Shown here piece after piece: positions 21,150 to 29,568 of a stretch of 36,720 nucleotides of DNA. The translations under genes were made by a program, and so were the position numbers. The stretch covers positions 1 through 36,720 of the forward strand of contig NZ_JASHKA010000040.1 in NCBI RefSeq assembly GCF_030732845.1, given 5' to 3'. Below the pieces are notes generated by a model. The model was given only the letters and a program-made list of their open reading frames with translations, was not told where the DNA came from and searched no databases. Every line of letters begins with the position of its first letter. Positions within the stretch are counted from its first letter, which is position 1. Source of the DNA: Roseibium sp. MMSF_3544 (GTDB lineage: Bacteria > Pseudomonadota > Alphaproteobacteria > Rhizobiales > Stappiaceae).

Positions 21150-22028
21150 ATGCCACAGTCAAATCTACCGCCATTGACCTGGCTGCGCGCCTTCGAAGCG
21201 TCGGCGCGCCATCTCAGTTTCACGCGGGCTGCGGCGGAACTCCACCTGACGCAGTCTGCGGTCAGCCAGCATGTGCGCAGCCTGGAAGCCTATCTCGGCC
21301 GTGATCTGTTTCTGCGCAAGACACGGGCGATCGAGCTCACCGAGGATGGAGCGAACTATCTGCCAGGCCTGCGGGAAGCCTTTGACCTGATTGCCAGCAG
21401 CACGCAGACCTTCATCGGCGCGGACAGGGGCAAGGACCTGACCCTTCAATGCAACATGGCCTTTTCCGTCTTCTGGCTCGCGCCACGGCTCAGCCGCCTT
21501 TATGCGAAATATCCCTGGCTGGTGCTCAATATCGTCACGCCGATCTGGGATCCGGAGCGGCATGCGGCGACTGCCGCGGTCGAAATCAGGTTCGGGCGGC
21601 CGGAGGAAATGTCAGACGCAGCGGAGCGGCTTGCAACGGACAGGTTTTTCCCTGTCTGCGCACCGGACTATCGTGAGAGGGCCAGAGATCTCGACAGTGC
21701 GACATTGTTCGACTGCGCCGGCCTGACAGGAACCTGGAGTGCCTGGTCCAAATCACGCGGACAACCGTTTTTCCGCGACAAGGAAATCAATCTGGCATCG
21801 ACCTTTGTCATTTCGATCACGGCCGCCCTAAACAGTGCGGGCGTCACCATGGCACACGATACGTTGGTGAGGGATTTCCTGAACGCGGGCCGGCTGGTGA
21901 AGCCCTTCGAGCACGCAGCGCCGCTCACCGAAGCTTACTTTCTGCTGCCCCCGTCTTCCCATGCGCATACGCCTGCCTCGACAGCATTTGTGGACTGGAT
22001 CCGGGAAGAGTTTCAGCAGGGCGAATAG
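21150..22028 (+). CDS. LysR-type transcriptional regulator, GcvA-like subgroup
   Basis: The 292-residue protein has an N-terminal winged helix-turn-helix (about residues 8-65: LTWLRAFEASARHLSFTRAAAELHLTQSAVSQHVRSLEAYLG). The LysR effector domain follows (LTLQCNMAFSVFWLAPRLSRLYAKYPWLVLNI and onward). The ALHLTQSAVSQ-like helix and WLRAFEA start resemble the GcvA and beta-lactamase regulator subgroup. The ATG at 21150 gives the normal LysR N-terminus; a GTG at 21141 would add three residues. It is divergently transcribed from the five-gene operon, the classical arrangement for a LysR activator of that operon. The inducer is unknown, probably the operon's substrate or an intermediate. Confidence 0.92.
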   Translation: MPQSNLPPLTWLRAFEASARHLSFTRAAAELHLTQSAVSQHVRSLEAYLGRDLFLRKTRAIELTEDGANYLPGLREAFDLIASSTQTFIGADRGKDLTLQCNMAFSVFWLAPRLSRLYAKYPWLVLNIVTPIWDPERHAATAAVEIRFGRPEEMSDAAERLATDRFFPVCAPDYRERARDLDSATLFDCAGLTGTWSAWSKSRGQPFFRDKEINLASTFVISITAALNSAGVTMAHDTLVRDFLNAGRLVKPFEHAAPLTEAYFLLPPSSHAHTPASTAFVDWIREEFQQGE

Positions 22029-22279
22029 TGCCTTCGCGTTAAGAGTTGTGTGCCGAGTGTTTGAATTATTCATTATCGTCAGAGTGTTAGTTCAAGACCC
22101 AAAGGCGCTTTGAATTGAATTTAGTTCTAAATTGATTTTAGTTTGGCCGTGAAAGTTCAGCATACTGGTTACATTGTTTCTGGATAGAATGATCTGATTG
22201 TTGATTTAAGTCCGCTGTGTTGATTCAATAGAAGAATCAGTAAGTCTCCCCAGTTTGTCACGGTTTCGCTGTTTGAAGC
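22029..22279. other. AT-rich intergenic region
   Basis: This 251-base stretch is visibly richer in A and T than its surroundings (for example TTTGAATTATTCATTATC and ATTTAGTTCTAAATTGATTTTAG at 22060-22140). No ORF with family-like sequence was found. It probably holds the promoter of the 22280 gene, but no convincing box pair could be chosen. Confidence 0.5.
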
Positions 22280-23113
22280 ATGGAGAGCGGTTTGGGCAAA
22301 ACAGCAAAAATTGAGTTTATCCGCCGCGTATTACCTTTAAGCCTCAGCGTTCTTGCGATCGTTGGCGGTTTCTTCTTCATGTCGATTTTGAGCAGCCTCT
22401 TGTGTCTCGTGGCAGCTGCCGGGATTTATGCGGCTCTTCCAAGGCCGTCAGCGCCATCAGGCGCGGTAAAGCCTGTTTCCAGGCCCTCGGCAAGCGTTCT
22501 TGACGGAATCGGTTTCGCGCTCGGCATCGTCTTCTTTTCGCTCGCATTCATCGGCATGGGCAGCACGACGGGCGGACTTGCACTCGTTTCCTTGTTGCTC
22601 CTGTTGCCGGCTCTCACGTCCTTTGTGTTTTTCGCAGTCGCAGTGCGACAGGAAACATCTTGGGTCCGGTTTTTCGGCAACGGGTTTGAGTTTACCCAAT
22701 TCGGCCTCAGGGCCCGGGTTCCCTACGAAGAGCTGAAACAAGTCGATGTGCGCCTTTGGGAGGCGGCCGGCTGGGTGGCGTGGTTCCAGTCCACAATCGG
22801 ATCAATCGGCCACAAGAAAGCCGTTCTCCTGAACGGAGCGGAAAGCACCAAGACGCTGGTCTTCAAGCACCCGGTCAGCGGTACGTTCACAATTTCCTCC
22901 GAACTCATCCCGGATCTTCAGCGCATTCTGATCGGCATGGACCGGGCAGGCATCGAGCTCCCGGAAGGGATCAGCGAATGGCAGCGCAAGAAAATCCGCA
23001 GGCGTCGTGAGCGCATGTATGGCGGGCCGCCGAAGGAGCCGCCCCAGTCCGAGCAGGTTGAGGTTGCCCGCATCGCGGCTCTGATCGAGCACGCGAGACG
23101 CCAGACGACCTGA
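22280..23113 (+). CDS. Hypothetical membrane protein with PH-like cytoplasmic domain
   Basis: The 277-residue protein has two pairs of hydrophobic segments (about 14-50 and 75-121). A soluble domain follows, patterned like a bacterial PH domain: WVRFFGNGFEFTQFGLRARVPYEELKQVDVRLW, then HKKAVLLNG, TLVFKHPVSGTFTISSELIPDLQRIL. The C-terminus (about 235-277) is basic and charged (RKKIRRRRERMYGG). No function can be assigned. Its TGA abuts the convergent stop of the hydratase gene with no intervening base, giving TGATCA. It has no operon partner. Confidence 0.75.
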   Translation: MESGLGKTAKIEFIRRVLPLSLSVLAIVGGFFFMSILSSLLCLVAAAGIYAALPRPSAPSGAVKPVSRPSASVLDGIGFALGIVFFSLAFIGMGSTTGGLALVSLLLLLPALTSFVFFAVAVRQETSWVRFFGNGFEFTQFGLRARVPYEELKQVDVRLWEAAGWVAWFQSTIGSIGHKKAVLLNGAESTKTLVFKHPVSGTFTISSELIPDLQRILIGMDRAGIELPEGISEWQRKKIRRRRERMYGGPPKEPPQSEQVEVARIAALIEHARRQTT

Positions 23114-23902
23114 TCAGGCAACCGTCCAGTTCGGTTTTCTCTTTTCAAAGAAGGCGGAAATCCCCTCGTGTGCTTCGGGTGTCTCCCATATGTCCGCGAG
23201 CCGCCGGATCGTGTCGTCAATGATATCATCCGTTATCGCGGGACCGAGCGATCTCGCGAGCGCCTTCGAAGCGGCAACCGCCGATGGTGCCGCTGAAAGG
23301 TAGGGCCGAACTTCCTTTTCCACTGCTGCATCCAGCGCCTCGGCGGCAACAACTTTTGCCGCAAGGTCCAGGTTTTTCGCTTCTGCGGCGCCGAAGATAC
23401 GCGCCGACATGAAGACACGGCGCGCCTTTGCTTCCCCCATGCGCGCCAGCACATAGGGGCTGATGGTTGCCGGGATCAGTCCGAGGCGAACTTCCGTGAG
23501 GCCGAATTTGGCGCTGTCGACGGCAATCACGGTGTCGCAAACGCTCATCATGCCAACCCCGCCACCGAAGGCCTGCCCCTGGACGCGGCCGATCAGCGGC
23601 TTCGGCAACTCATTCATCGCTTGGAGCATCATCGCGAGCTTGCGGGCTTCCACCATCCTTTGTGCGCGGTCCGCCGCCAACTGCTCCCGCATCCAGCCGA
23701 GATCGCCACCGGCACAGAAACTCTCACCCGCTCCGGTCAGCACCACCACTCGAATAGCCGGGTCGGCTCCGAGTGCGCCTGCCGCCTCGGTCAACTCGGC
23801 TATCATCTGCGCGGACAGAGAATTGTGTTTCTCCGGCCGGTTCAATGTCAGGGTCGCAACACCGCGGTCGTCGGTCGCGATCGATATGGTTTCAAAGCTC
23901 AT
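23114..23902 (-). CDS. liuC: Probable methylglutaconyl-CoA hydratase
   Basis: This 262-residue crotonase-family enzyme would hydrate 3-methylglutaconyl-CoA to HMG-CoA in leucine degradation. Oxyanion-hole and acyl-CoA motifs are present: SFCAGGDLGWM (61-71) and GQAFGGGVGMMSVCD (109-123). A single catalytic Glu is visible in LTEVRLGLIPATISPYV (Glu137), with residues at the second position differing from classical two-Glu hydratases, as in AUH-like enzymes. It is the last gene of the liu operon, overlapping mvaB by ATGA. Sequence alone supports an enoyl-CoA hydratase; the specific substrate is inferred from operon context. Confidence 0.88.
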   Translation of the reverse strand: MSFETISIATDDRGVATLTLNRPEKHNSLSAQMIAELTEAAGALGADPAIRVVVLTGAGESFCAGGDLGWMREQLAADRAQRMVEARKLAMMLQAMNELPKPLIGRVQGQAFGGGVGMMSVCDTVIAVDSAKFGLTEVRLGLIPATISPYVLARMGEAKARRVFMSARIFGAAEAKNLDLAAKVVAAEALDAAVEKEVRPYLSAAPSAVAASKALARSLGPAITDDIIDDTIRRLADIWETPEAHEGISAFFEKRKPNWTVA

Positions 23903-24759
23903 GCTTCAACGCTCCTCAGGCTCTTCGCGAACTCCACGACCTCCTTAAGCCGGTCCGTTCTGATGCCCGTTTCAAACCCTTTGCCTTCGACCAGCTCGAC
24001 CACGGCTTCTGTCGCGACATTTCCCTTGGCGCCCGGCGCATAGGGGCAGCCGCCAAGCCCCCCGACAGCAGCGTCAAAGGTCCGCAGGCCTTTCTCCAGA
24101 CTGACTTCGATGTTCTCCAGCGCCCGCCCTTTGGTGTCGTGATAGTGCCCGGCCAGTTTGTCGGCGGGAACATTGTCAAGGACCGCGTCGAGCATCGTGC
24201 TGATCGTTTCCGGCGTGCCCGCGCCAATCGTGTCGCCGAGAGAGATCTCGTAGCATCCGAGCTCGAACAACAGGCGGGCAACCTCCGCGACCTTGTCCGG
24301 AGGTGTCGGGCCGTCATAGGGGCAGTCTGTGACGCAGGAGACATAGCCGCGCACCGGCATTTCGTCGTGCTGCGCCTTCTCCAGCAGCGGCTTGAAGCGC
24401 TCAATGCTCTCGGCCACGGAGCAGTTGATGTTCTTTTTGGAGAACCCCTCCGATGCGGAACCGAAAATCGCGACTTCGTCTGTCGATGCCTTCCGAGCGG
24501 CCGTATAGCCTTTGACGTTGGGTGTCAGCACCGAATAGACGACGGCGGGGTGCCGATAGATGCTTTCCATGACCTCCTGGGCATCGGCCATCTGAGGCAC
24601 CCACTTGGGACTGACGAAACTGGTAACTTCGATCTTTCGGAAACCGCAGTCCGACAGCCGGTCAACCAGTTCGATTTTCTGCCCGGTCGGCACGAACCGC
24701 TTCTCGTTCTGCAGGCCGTCACGCGGACCCATTTCAAAGAGTGTGACGAAGTCGGACAT
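23899..24759 (-). CDS. mvaB: Hydroxymethylglutaryl-CoA lyase
   Basis: HMG-CoA lyase splits HMG-CoA into acetoacetate and acetyl-CoA, the last step of leucine breakdown. The 286-residue TIM-barrel protein has FEMGPRDGLQNE (Arg13 and Asp14 among the active-site residues), FVSPKWVPQMAD, the metal-binding GHYHDTKG (His205, His207), and the signature GGLGGCPYAPGAKGN with Cys238 and Asn246. It overlaps liuC by ATGA. The 244 nt to the synthetase gene upstream contain dispersed repeats, so it may have a weaker link to the operon head. The Pseudomonas name for this function is liuE. Confidence 0.95.
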   Translation of the reverse strand: MSDFVTLFEMGPRDGLQNEKRFVPTGQKIELVDRLSDCGFRKIEVTSFVSPKWVPQMADAQEVMESIYRHPAVVYSVLTPNVKGYTAARKASTDEVAIFGSASEGFSKKNINCSVAESIERFKPLLEKAQHDEMPVRGYVSCVTDCPYDGPTPPDKVAEVARLLFELGCYEISLGDTIGAGTPETISTMLDAVLDNVPADKLAGHYHDTKGRALENIEVSLEKGLRTFDAAVGGLGGCPYAPGAKGNVATEAVVELVEGKGFETGIRTDRLKEVVEFAKSLRSVEA

Positions 24760-24800
24760 GCTGGGGCTCGATTTCCATAGTGTGTATCAATGCTCTGCTT

Positions 24801-24972
24801 TCGGTCATTGCAGGGCTTGACCCTGCAATCCATGCCGTTCCCCATCCATCGCTGCGTTTGAGGCTGCGTTACGGAGTGGATGCCATGGCCGCGCCACGGT
24901 AGGACGGCAGAATTCAAGACAAGCCGCTGGCTCCCCGGTCTCGGCTTCTGCTGCGCTCGGCCGGGATGACGA
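24801..24972. repeat. Extragenic repeats inside the liu operon
   Basis: ATTGCAGGG (24807-24815) and CCCTGCAAT (24821-24829) form a perfect 9-bp hairpin with a 5-nt loop. Further along, CCCCGG near 24933 and CCGGGATGAC at 24961-24970 match the GTCATCCCGG repeat family of 971-1089. The repeats fill most of the 244-nt gap between the synthetase and mvaB. They could cause partial transcript processing or termination between the two. Confidence 0.65.
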
Positions 24973-25003
24973 TAGAGATGTCGTAGTCGAAAGGTTGATC
25001 AAC

Positions 25004-26635
25004 TCACCCCTCCTTTTTGGCGATGGACCGCAGTTCCCGGCGGATGACCTTTCCGGTGGTCGTCATCGGCAATGCGTCAACAAAGGCGACTTCGCGCGGG
25101 TATTCATGGGCGGCAAGGCGCGTCTTGACGAACTCGGCGATCTCCTTTCCGAGCGCGTCGGTGGGTTCGATGCCCGCTTTGAGCACGATATGGGCCTTGA
25201 CGATTTCTGTACGCTGGGGATCCGGCTTGCCCACGACGCCAGCCAGGGCGACCGCCGGGTGGCGGATAAGGCAATCCTCGATTTCACCGGGCCCGATGCG
25301 GTAGCCGGAAGAGGTAATGACATCGTCATCGCGTCCGACAAAGCGCAGCCAGCCGTCCTCGTCCCTTGTGCCCGTGTCACCTGTCAGTAGCCAGTCGCCG
25401 GCAAATTTCTTTTCGCTCGCATCCGGATTGTTCCAGTAGCCGAGGAACATCACCGGATCCGGGCGTTTGACGGCGATATTGCCCAAGGTGTTAGCGGGCA
25501 ACTCGTTGCCCTCGTCGTCAACAACATCGATCTCGTGACCGGGCACGGGACGTCCCATGATGCCGGGACGGGCCTCCATGATCCGGCTGCAGCTTGAAAC
25601 GATCATGTTGCACTCAGTCTGACCGTAAAACTCATTGATCGTCAGGCCGAAGGTCTTTCGGCCCCAGTCGATCAGTTCCGCACCCAGCGTTTCCCCGCCG
25701 GAGGCGACAGAGCGCAGATCGAAGCTCCAGCGGGACTTCGGTTCGGGGACCTGCCGCATCAGTTTCAGTGCGGTCGGGGGCAGAAACGTGTTGCGGACCT
25801 TTTGGTCTTGAAGAAGCTGAAAAGCCGCTTCAGCGGTGAATTTGGAGAACCTGCAGGCGATCACGGGAACGCCCAGATAAAGCGCAGGCATCAAGACATC
25901 GAGCAGGCCGCCGATCCACGCCCAGTCGGCCGGTGTCCAGATGCGGTCGCCCGGTTGCCCGAGAAAGTCGTGGCTCATTTCAACACCCGGCAAATGACCA
26001 AGCAGGACGCGATGCGCGTGCAGCGCGCCTTTCGGCTGACCTGTGGTGCCAGACGTATAGATAATGATTGCCGGGTCGTCGGCTGCCGTGTCGAACGGTT
26101 TGAACGTATCCTGGTGTCCGGCCATGTGACTGGCCAGATCTTCTGCTCCACCCTCTGCGCCGTCGACGTTGAAAACAGTCGTCAGCCCCGGCAACGTCTC
26201 TCTGAGCGGTGCCAGTTTGGCGGCGCCGGCATCGTTTGTAATCACAACCTTCGCGCCGGAATCCTTCAGCCGGTATTCCAGGGCCTCTTCGCCGAACAGC
26301 GTGAAGAGCGGGATCGTGATCGCTCCAAGTTTCAGCGCGGCAATATGCGCATAAGCGGTTTCCGGCTGTTGCGGCAGCAACACTCCGATCCGGTCGCCCG
26401 GCTGAACACCGCGGCTGACAAGCAGATTGGCAAGCTGGTTGGACAGGCGCTGAAGGTCGGCATAGGTATAGGTCGCCGTGTCACCGTTTTCTTCGACGTA
26501 AATCAGCGCTTCACGGCTCGGTTCCCGTTCTGCCCAGGCATCGCACACCGCGACGGCGATGTTAAATCGCTCCGGAATCGTCCAGGAGAATTTTTGAACT
26601 AACTCATCGTAACTTGCGGCATCAGGCAGCAGCAT
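25004..26635 (-). CDS. AMP-dependent acyl-CoA synthetase
   Basis: The 543-residue adenylate-forming enzyme would activate a short- or medium-chain acid with ATP and CoA. Motifs are plain: IIIYTSGTTGQPKGALHAHR, GQTECNMIVSS, the hinge DEDGWLRFVGRDDDVITSSGYRIGPGEIE, and the C-terminal TTTGKVIRRELR, with its Lys acetylatable in other family members. In liu operons such a gene is usually taken to activate isovalerate or acetoacetate; the sequence does not settle which. The start at 26635 (MLLPDAASYDELV) fits the family, whereas a longer upstream reading falls inside mccA. It overlaps the end of mccA by 14 nt. Confidence 0.9.
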   Translation of the reverse strand: MLLPDAASYDELVQKFSWTIPERFNIAVAVCDAWAEREPSREALIYVEENGDTATYTYADLQRLSNQLANLLVSRGVQPGDRIGVLLPQQPETAYAHIAALKLGAITIPLFTLFGEEALEYRLKDSGAKVVITNDAGAAKLAPLRETLPGLTTVFNVDGAEGGAEDLASHMAGHQDTFKPFDTAADDPAIIIYTSGTTGQPKGALHAHRVLLGHLPGVEMSHDFLGQPGDRIWTPADWAWIGGLLDVLMPALYLGVPVIACRFSKFTAEAAFQLLQDQKVRNTFLPPTALKLMRQVPEPKSRWSFDLRSVASGGETLGAELIDWGRKTFGLTINEFYGQTECNMIVSSCSRIMEARPGIMGRPVPGHEIDVVDDEGNELPANTLGNIAVKRPDPVMFLGYWNNPDASEKKFAGDWLLTGDTGTRDEDGWLRFVGRDDDVITSSGYRIGPGEIEDCLIRHPAVALAGVVGKPDPQRTEIVKAHIVLKAGIEPTDALGKEIAEFVKTRLAAHEYPREVAFVDALPMTTTGKVIRRELRSIAKKEG

Positions 26636-28616
26636 CCGTTTCCTCCGCGAGCGCAAGAAGCACGGTGCCGTCGGTGACCTGTTCGCCTTCCGCGACAAGC
26701 ACATCTCCAATGGTACCGTCACGGGGAGCTTTCAGAGTGTGCTCCATCTTCATCGCCTCCAGGATGACCAGAGGCTGGTCTTTTGTGACGGGTTCGCCCG
26801 GCCCGGTGAACAAAACCTTGACCAGTCCCGGCATCGGCGCAATCACCTGGTCACCGGTCCCGGCCACTTCAGCGTCACTGCTCAACATATCCGGCAGGCC
26901 GACGGCAAATGCGTGGCCGTTCTGGAAGACAGTCAGCCCATCGCTTCCCTCTACGACGACAGCCTTTGCCCGATGGCCTTCGCAGTCATAAGTGAAGGTG
27001 CTGCCCTCGACCCTGATGATCGAATAGGTTCTGACACCGCTTTCCAGATGTACGGCAAAACGCCTGTTTTCCAGGGCGCGCACTTCAATGTCGCGCCGCT
27101 CGCCGCCGATCTCAAGGAGAGCGAACTGGCGGGAGGCGCTCCAGATGCGCCAGCCGGCCAGCGTCTCGAACGGGTCGTCGCCGAGCGCGGGCTTAGTCAG
27201 GCCGAGTGCGGCAAGCGCCGCGAGAGCAACAGCGTCTTCCGGTATTTGAGGCTCTTCGATCAACGCCGGCAGATCCCTGTCGATCAGACCGGTATCGACA
27301 TCGCCGGCGGCAAACCCCTTGTGGCGGCATAGTGCGGCCAGAAAACCAGCATTGGTCACACAGCCTGCCACCTGTGTTGCCTCCAGTGCCGACAGCAATT
27401 TGCCGAGCGCCGCATCACGGGTCGGGCCGTGAACGATCACCTTCGCGATCATCGGATCGTAAAAGGGTGTGATTGCGTCTCCGGACCGGACGCCGCTGTC
27501 CACACGGGCCATCGTTTCCGGCAGCGCCAGATGTTCCAGCGTGCCGATGGCCGGCAGAAAACCCTTTGGCGCGTCTTCCGCGTAGAGCCTTGCCTCGAAC
27601 GCCCAGCCAGAGAAGGAGAGATCCTCCTGCGACTTCGGCAAGCGTTCGCCTGAAGCGACACGGAGCTGCCAGGCGACCAGGTCCTCTCCGGTGATGAGTT
27701 CGGTCACCGGATGTTCCACCTGAAGACGCGTATTCATTTCCATGAAATAGAACCGGTCGGCGCTAAGGCCCTCGGTGACGTCGGCGATGAATTCAATGGT
27801 GCCCGCGCCCGAATAGTCGATGGCTCTGGCGGCCCTGACTGCGGCATCGCCCATAGCTGCGCGCATGTCGTCGGGCATGTCCGGTGCCGGTGCTTCCTCG
27901 ATCACCTTCTGGTGGCGGCGCTGCAGGGAGCAGTCGCGTTCGAACAGGTGCACGGCGTTGCCGTGATTGTCGCCGAAAACCTGAATTTCGATATGGCGTG
28001 GCTTGGTGAGATATTTTTCGATCAATACGCGGCCATCGCCGAAGCTGGCCTTGCCTTCGCGCTGCGCACCTGAGAGCGCGTCCAGAAAATCGTCCGGATT
28101 GTCGACGCGGCGCATGCCCTTGCCGCCGCCACCGGCCCGGGCCTTGATCAGAACTGGATATCCGATCTCCTCAGCTTTTGCTTTCAGAAACACCGGGTCC
28201 TGGTTGTCACCATGATAGCCCGGTACGACCGGAACACCGGCTTCTTCCATCAGCGCCTTGGCGGCGTCTTTCAGACCCATGGCGCGAATGGAGGTCGCGC
28301 TTGGACCAATGAATGTGATGCCGGCTTTTTCAAGCGCTTCGACAAAATCCGGGTTTTCCGACAGGAAGCCGTAGCCGGGATGCACTGCTTCCGCTCCGCT
28401 TTTCCGGCAGGCCTCGATGATGGCGTCGATCTTCAGATAGCTCTCGGCGACCGGCGGCGGGCCGATACGGAACGCCTCGTCGGCCATGGCGACATGTTTG
28501 GCATTTGCATCTGCATTCGAATAGACCGCGACGGTCTTGATGCCGAGTTTTCCGGCTGTGGCCATCACCCGGCAGGCGATTTCGCCGCGATTGGCAATGA
28601 GGATTTTCTTGAACAT
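26622..28616 (-). CDS. liuD: Methylcrotonyl-CoA carboxylase alpha (biotin-containing) subunit
   Basis: The 664-residue subunit carries biotin carboxylase and biotin carrier domains for ATP-dependent carboxylation of 3-methylcrotonyl-CoA. The N-terminal domain shows KKILIANRGEIACRV, the ATP-grasp loop IKARAGGGGKGMR, FERDCSLQRRHQKVIEEAPAP and FMEMNTRLQVEHPVTE. A middle BT-type linker follows. The C-terminal biotinyl domain has VILEAMKMEHTL, with Lys623 the biotinylation site. Members of the family also include propionyl- and geranyl-CoA carboxylases; the mccB, mvaB and liuC neighbours favour MCC. The start overlaps the macrodomain stop by one base (TGATG). Also called mccA. Confidence 0.95.
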   Translation of the reverse strand: MFKKILIANRGEIACRVMATAGKLGIKTVAVYSNADANAKHVAMADEAFRIGPPPVAESYLKIDAIIEACRKSGAEAVHPGYGFLSENPDFVEALEKAGITFIGPSATSIRAMGLKDAAKALMEEAGVPVVPGYHGDNQDPVFLKAKAEEIGYPVLIKARAGGGGKGMRRVDNPDDFLDALSGAQREGKASFGDGRVLIEKYLTKPRHIEIQVFGDNHGNAVHLFERDCSLQRRHQKVIEEAPAPDMPDDMRAAMGDAAVRAARAIDYSGAGTIEFIADVTEGLSADRFYFMEMNTRLQVEHPVTELITGEDLVAWQLRVASGERLPKSQEDLSFSGWAFEARLYAEDAPKGFLPAIGTLEHLALPETMARVDSGVRSGDAITPFYDPMIAKVIVHGPTRDAALGKLLSALEATQVAGCVTNAGFLAALCRHKGFAAGDVDTGLIDRDLPALIEEPQIPEDAVALAALAALGLTKPALGDDPFETLAGWRIWSASRQFALLEIGGERRDIEVRALENRRFAVHLESGVRTYSIIRVEGSTFTYDCEGHRAKAVVVEGSDGLTVFQNGHAFAVGLPDMLSSDAEVAGTGDQVIAPMPGLVKVLFTGPGEPVTKDQPLVILEAMKMEHTLKAPRDGTIGDVLVAEGEQVTDGTVLLALAEETDAAA

Positions 28617-29131
28617 CAGTCTTCCTCCCTCTCAAGCGCGGCTGCCAGTTGCCGGTGGCTGTCGTCGTCGAAGGCGACGAGTGTGACGCGGTCTATCTCC
28701 GGTAAGTCCTTCAGGACACGCCTGATCGTTGACACTGCGCGTTCGGCCGCCTTGTCAGCCGGGTAACCGAAGACGCCTGTCGATATGGCTGGAAAGGCGA
28801 TCGTTCTGCAGCCGTTTTCGGACGCGAGCTTCAGGCTGCTTTCATAGCAGGACGCAAGCAGTTCCGCTTCGCCGCTTGTCCCGCCTTGCCAGACCGGTCC
28901 GACGGTATGAATGACGTGTTTCGCCGGCAGGTCATATCCACGGGTGATCTTGGCCTCACCGGTTTTGCAGCCACCGAGCAGACGGCATTCCTGAAGAAGC
29001 TCCGAACCGGCCGCGCGGTGAATTGCACCGTCGACCCCGCCACCGCCAAGCAATGAGGTGTTGGCTGCGTTGACGATTGCGTCGACGTCCATCTTGGTAA
29101 TGTCTCCGACAAGGCTCGTGATACGGCTCAT
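28616..29131 (-). CDS. Macrodomain protein (O-acetyl-ADP-ribose deacetylase type)
   Basis: The 171-residue protein is a complete MacroD/YmdB-type domain: VGDITKMDVDAIVNAANTSLLGGGGVDGAIHRAAG with the ADP-ribose-binding Asn-Ala-Ala-Asn and Gly-rich loop, TGEAKITRGYDLPAKHVIHTVGP, and AFPAISTGVFGYPADKAAE. Family members remove acetyl from O-acetyl-ADP-ribose or ADP-ribose from proteins. It is embedded in the liu operon: 3 nt after the ASCH gene and sharing one base with the mccA start. A direct role in leucine breakdown is not established. It might process acyl-ADP-ribose made by sirtuins that deacylate branched-chain-acyl proteins (inference). Confidence 0.95.
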   Translation of the reverse strand: MSRITSLVGDITKMDVDAIVNAANTSLLGGGGVDGAIHRAAGSELLQECRLLGGCKTGEAKITRGYDLPAKHVIHTVGPVWQGGTSGEAELLASCYESSLKLASENGCRTIAFPAISTGVFGYPADKAAERAVSTIRRVLKDLPEIDRVTLVAFDDDSHRQLAAALEREED

Positions 29132-29134
29132 GAT

Positions 29135-29563
29135 CTACTTCCCGCGCTCCGCAGTTTGAAGATCCTCGATCATTCTGAAGCGCTCGCAGACAAGCCACAT
29201 CTCGGGATCGAAGCCGCCGTTGCGCTCGAAATACGACTGGTGATCAACCCGCCATCCGGCAAGGTCCTTGTTCTCGCCCTCGGCCAATGCGAAGTCTTCC
29301 GGGACATCGCAAAACCGCATTGTCGAGACCTCAAGAGTTTCGATGACCAGCGCCGGCGTTCCGTCCCAGTTGAGCGCAATGTCCTTTCGGCCTTTGACGG
29401 GCATGGCGTCTTCACCGGATTCGAAATCGCGGAGCGCGCCGCAGGTCGCGGTCTTTCTGCCCGTTCGAACGAGTGCGATCAGGTCGCCGCTCAGCTCTTC
29501 GCTATCGCCGAATGTGAATGTTTCGGCTCCCGGGTAGCGTTGTTGCAAATGCTTGAGATCCAT
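29135..29563 (-). CDS. ASCH domain protein
   Basis: The 142-residue protein has the ASCH (PUA-like) pattern: FTFGDSEELSGDLIALVRTGRKTATCGAL near residues 16-44, followed by DGTPALVIETLEVSTMRFCDVPEDFALAEGENKD and the WRVDHQSYFERNGGFDPEMWLVCERF segment. ASCH proteins are suggested to bind RNA; a few related single-domain proteins hydrolyse N4-acetylcytidine (YqfB-type, recalled). It lies 5 nt after mccB and 3 nt before the macrodomain gene, so it is firmly within the operon. Why it is there is not known. Confidence 0.9.
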   Translation of the reverse strand: MDLKHLQQRYPGAETFTFGDSEELSGDLIALVRTGRKTATCGALRDFESGEDAMPVKGRKDIALNWDGTPALVIETLEVSTMRFCDVPEDFALAEGENKDLAGWRVDHQSYFERNGGFDPEMWLVCERFRMIEDLQTAERGK

Positions 29564-29568
29564 CTGAC

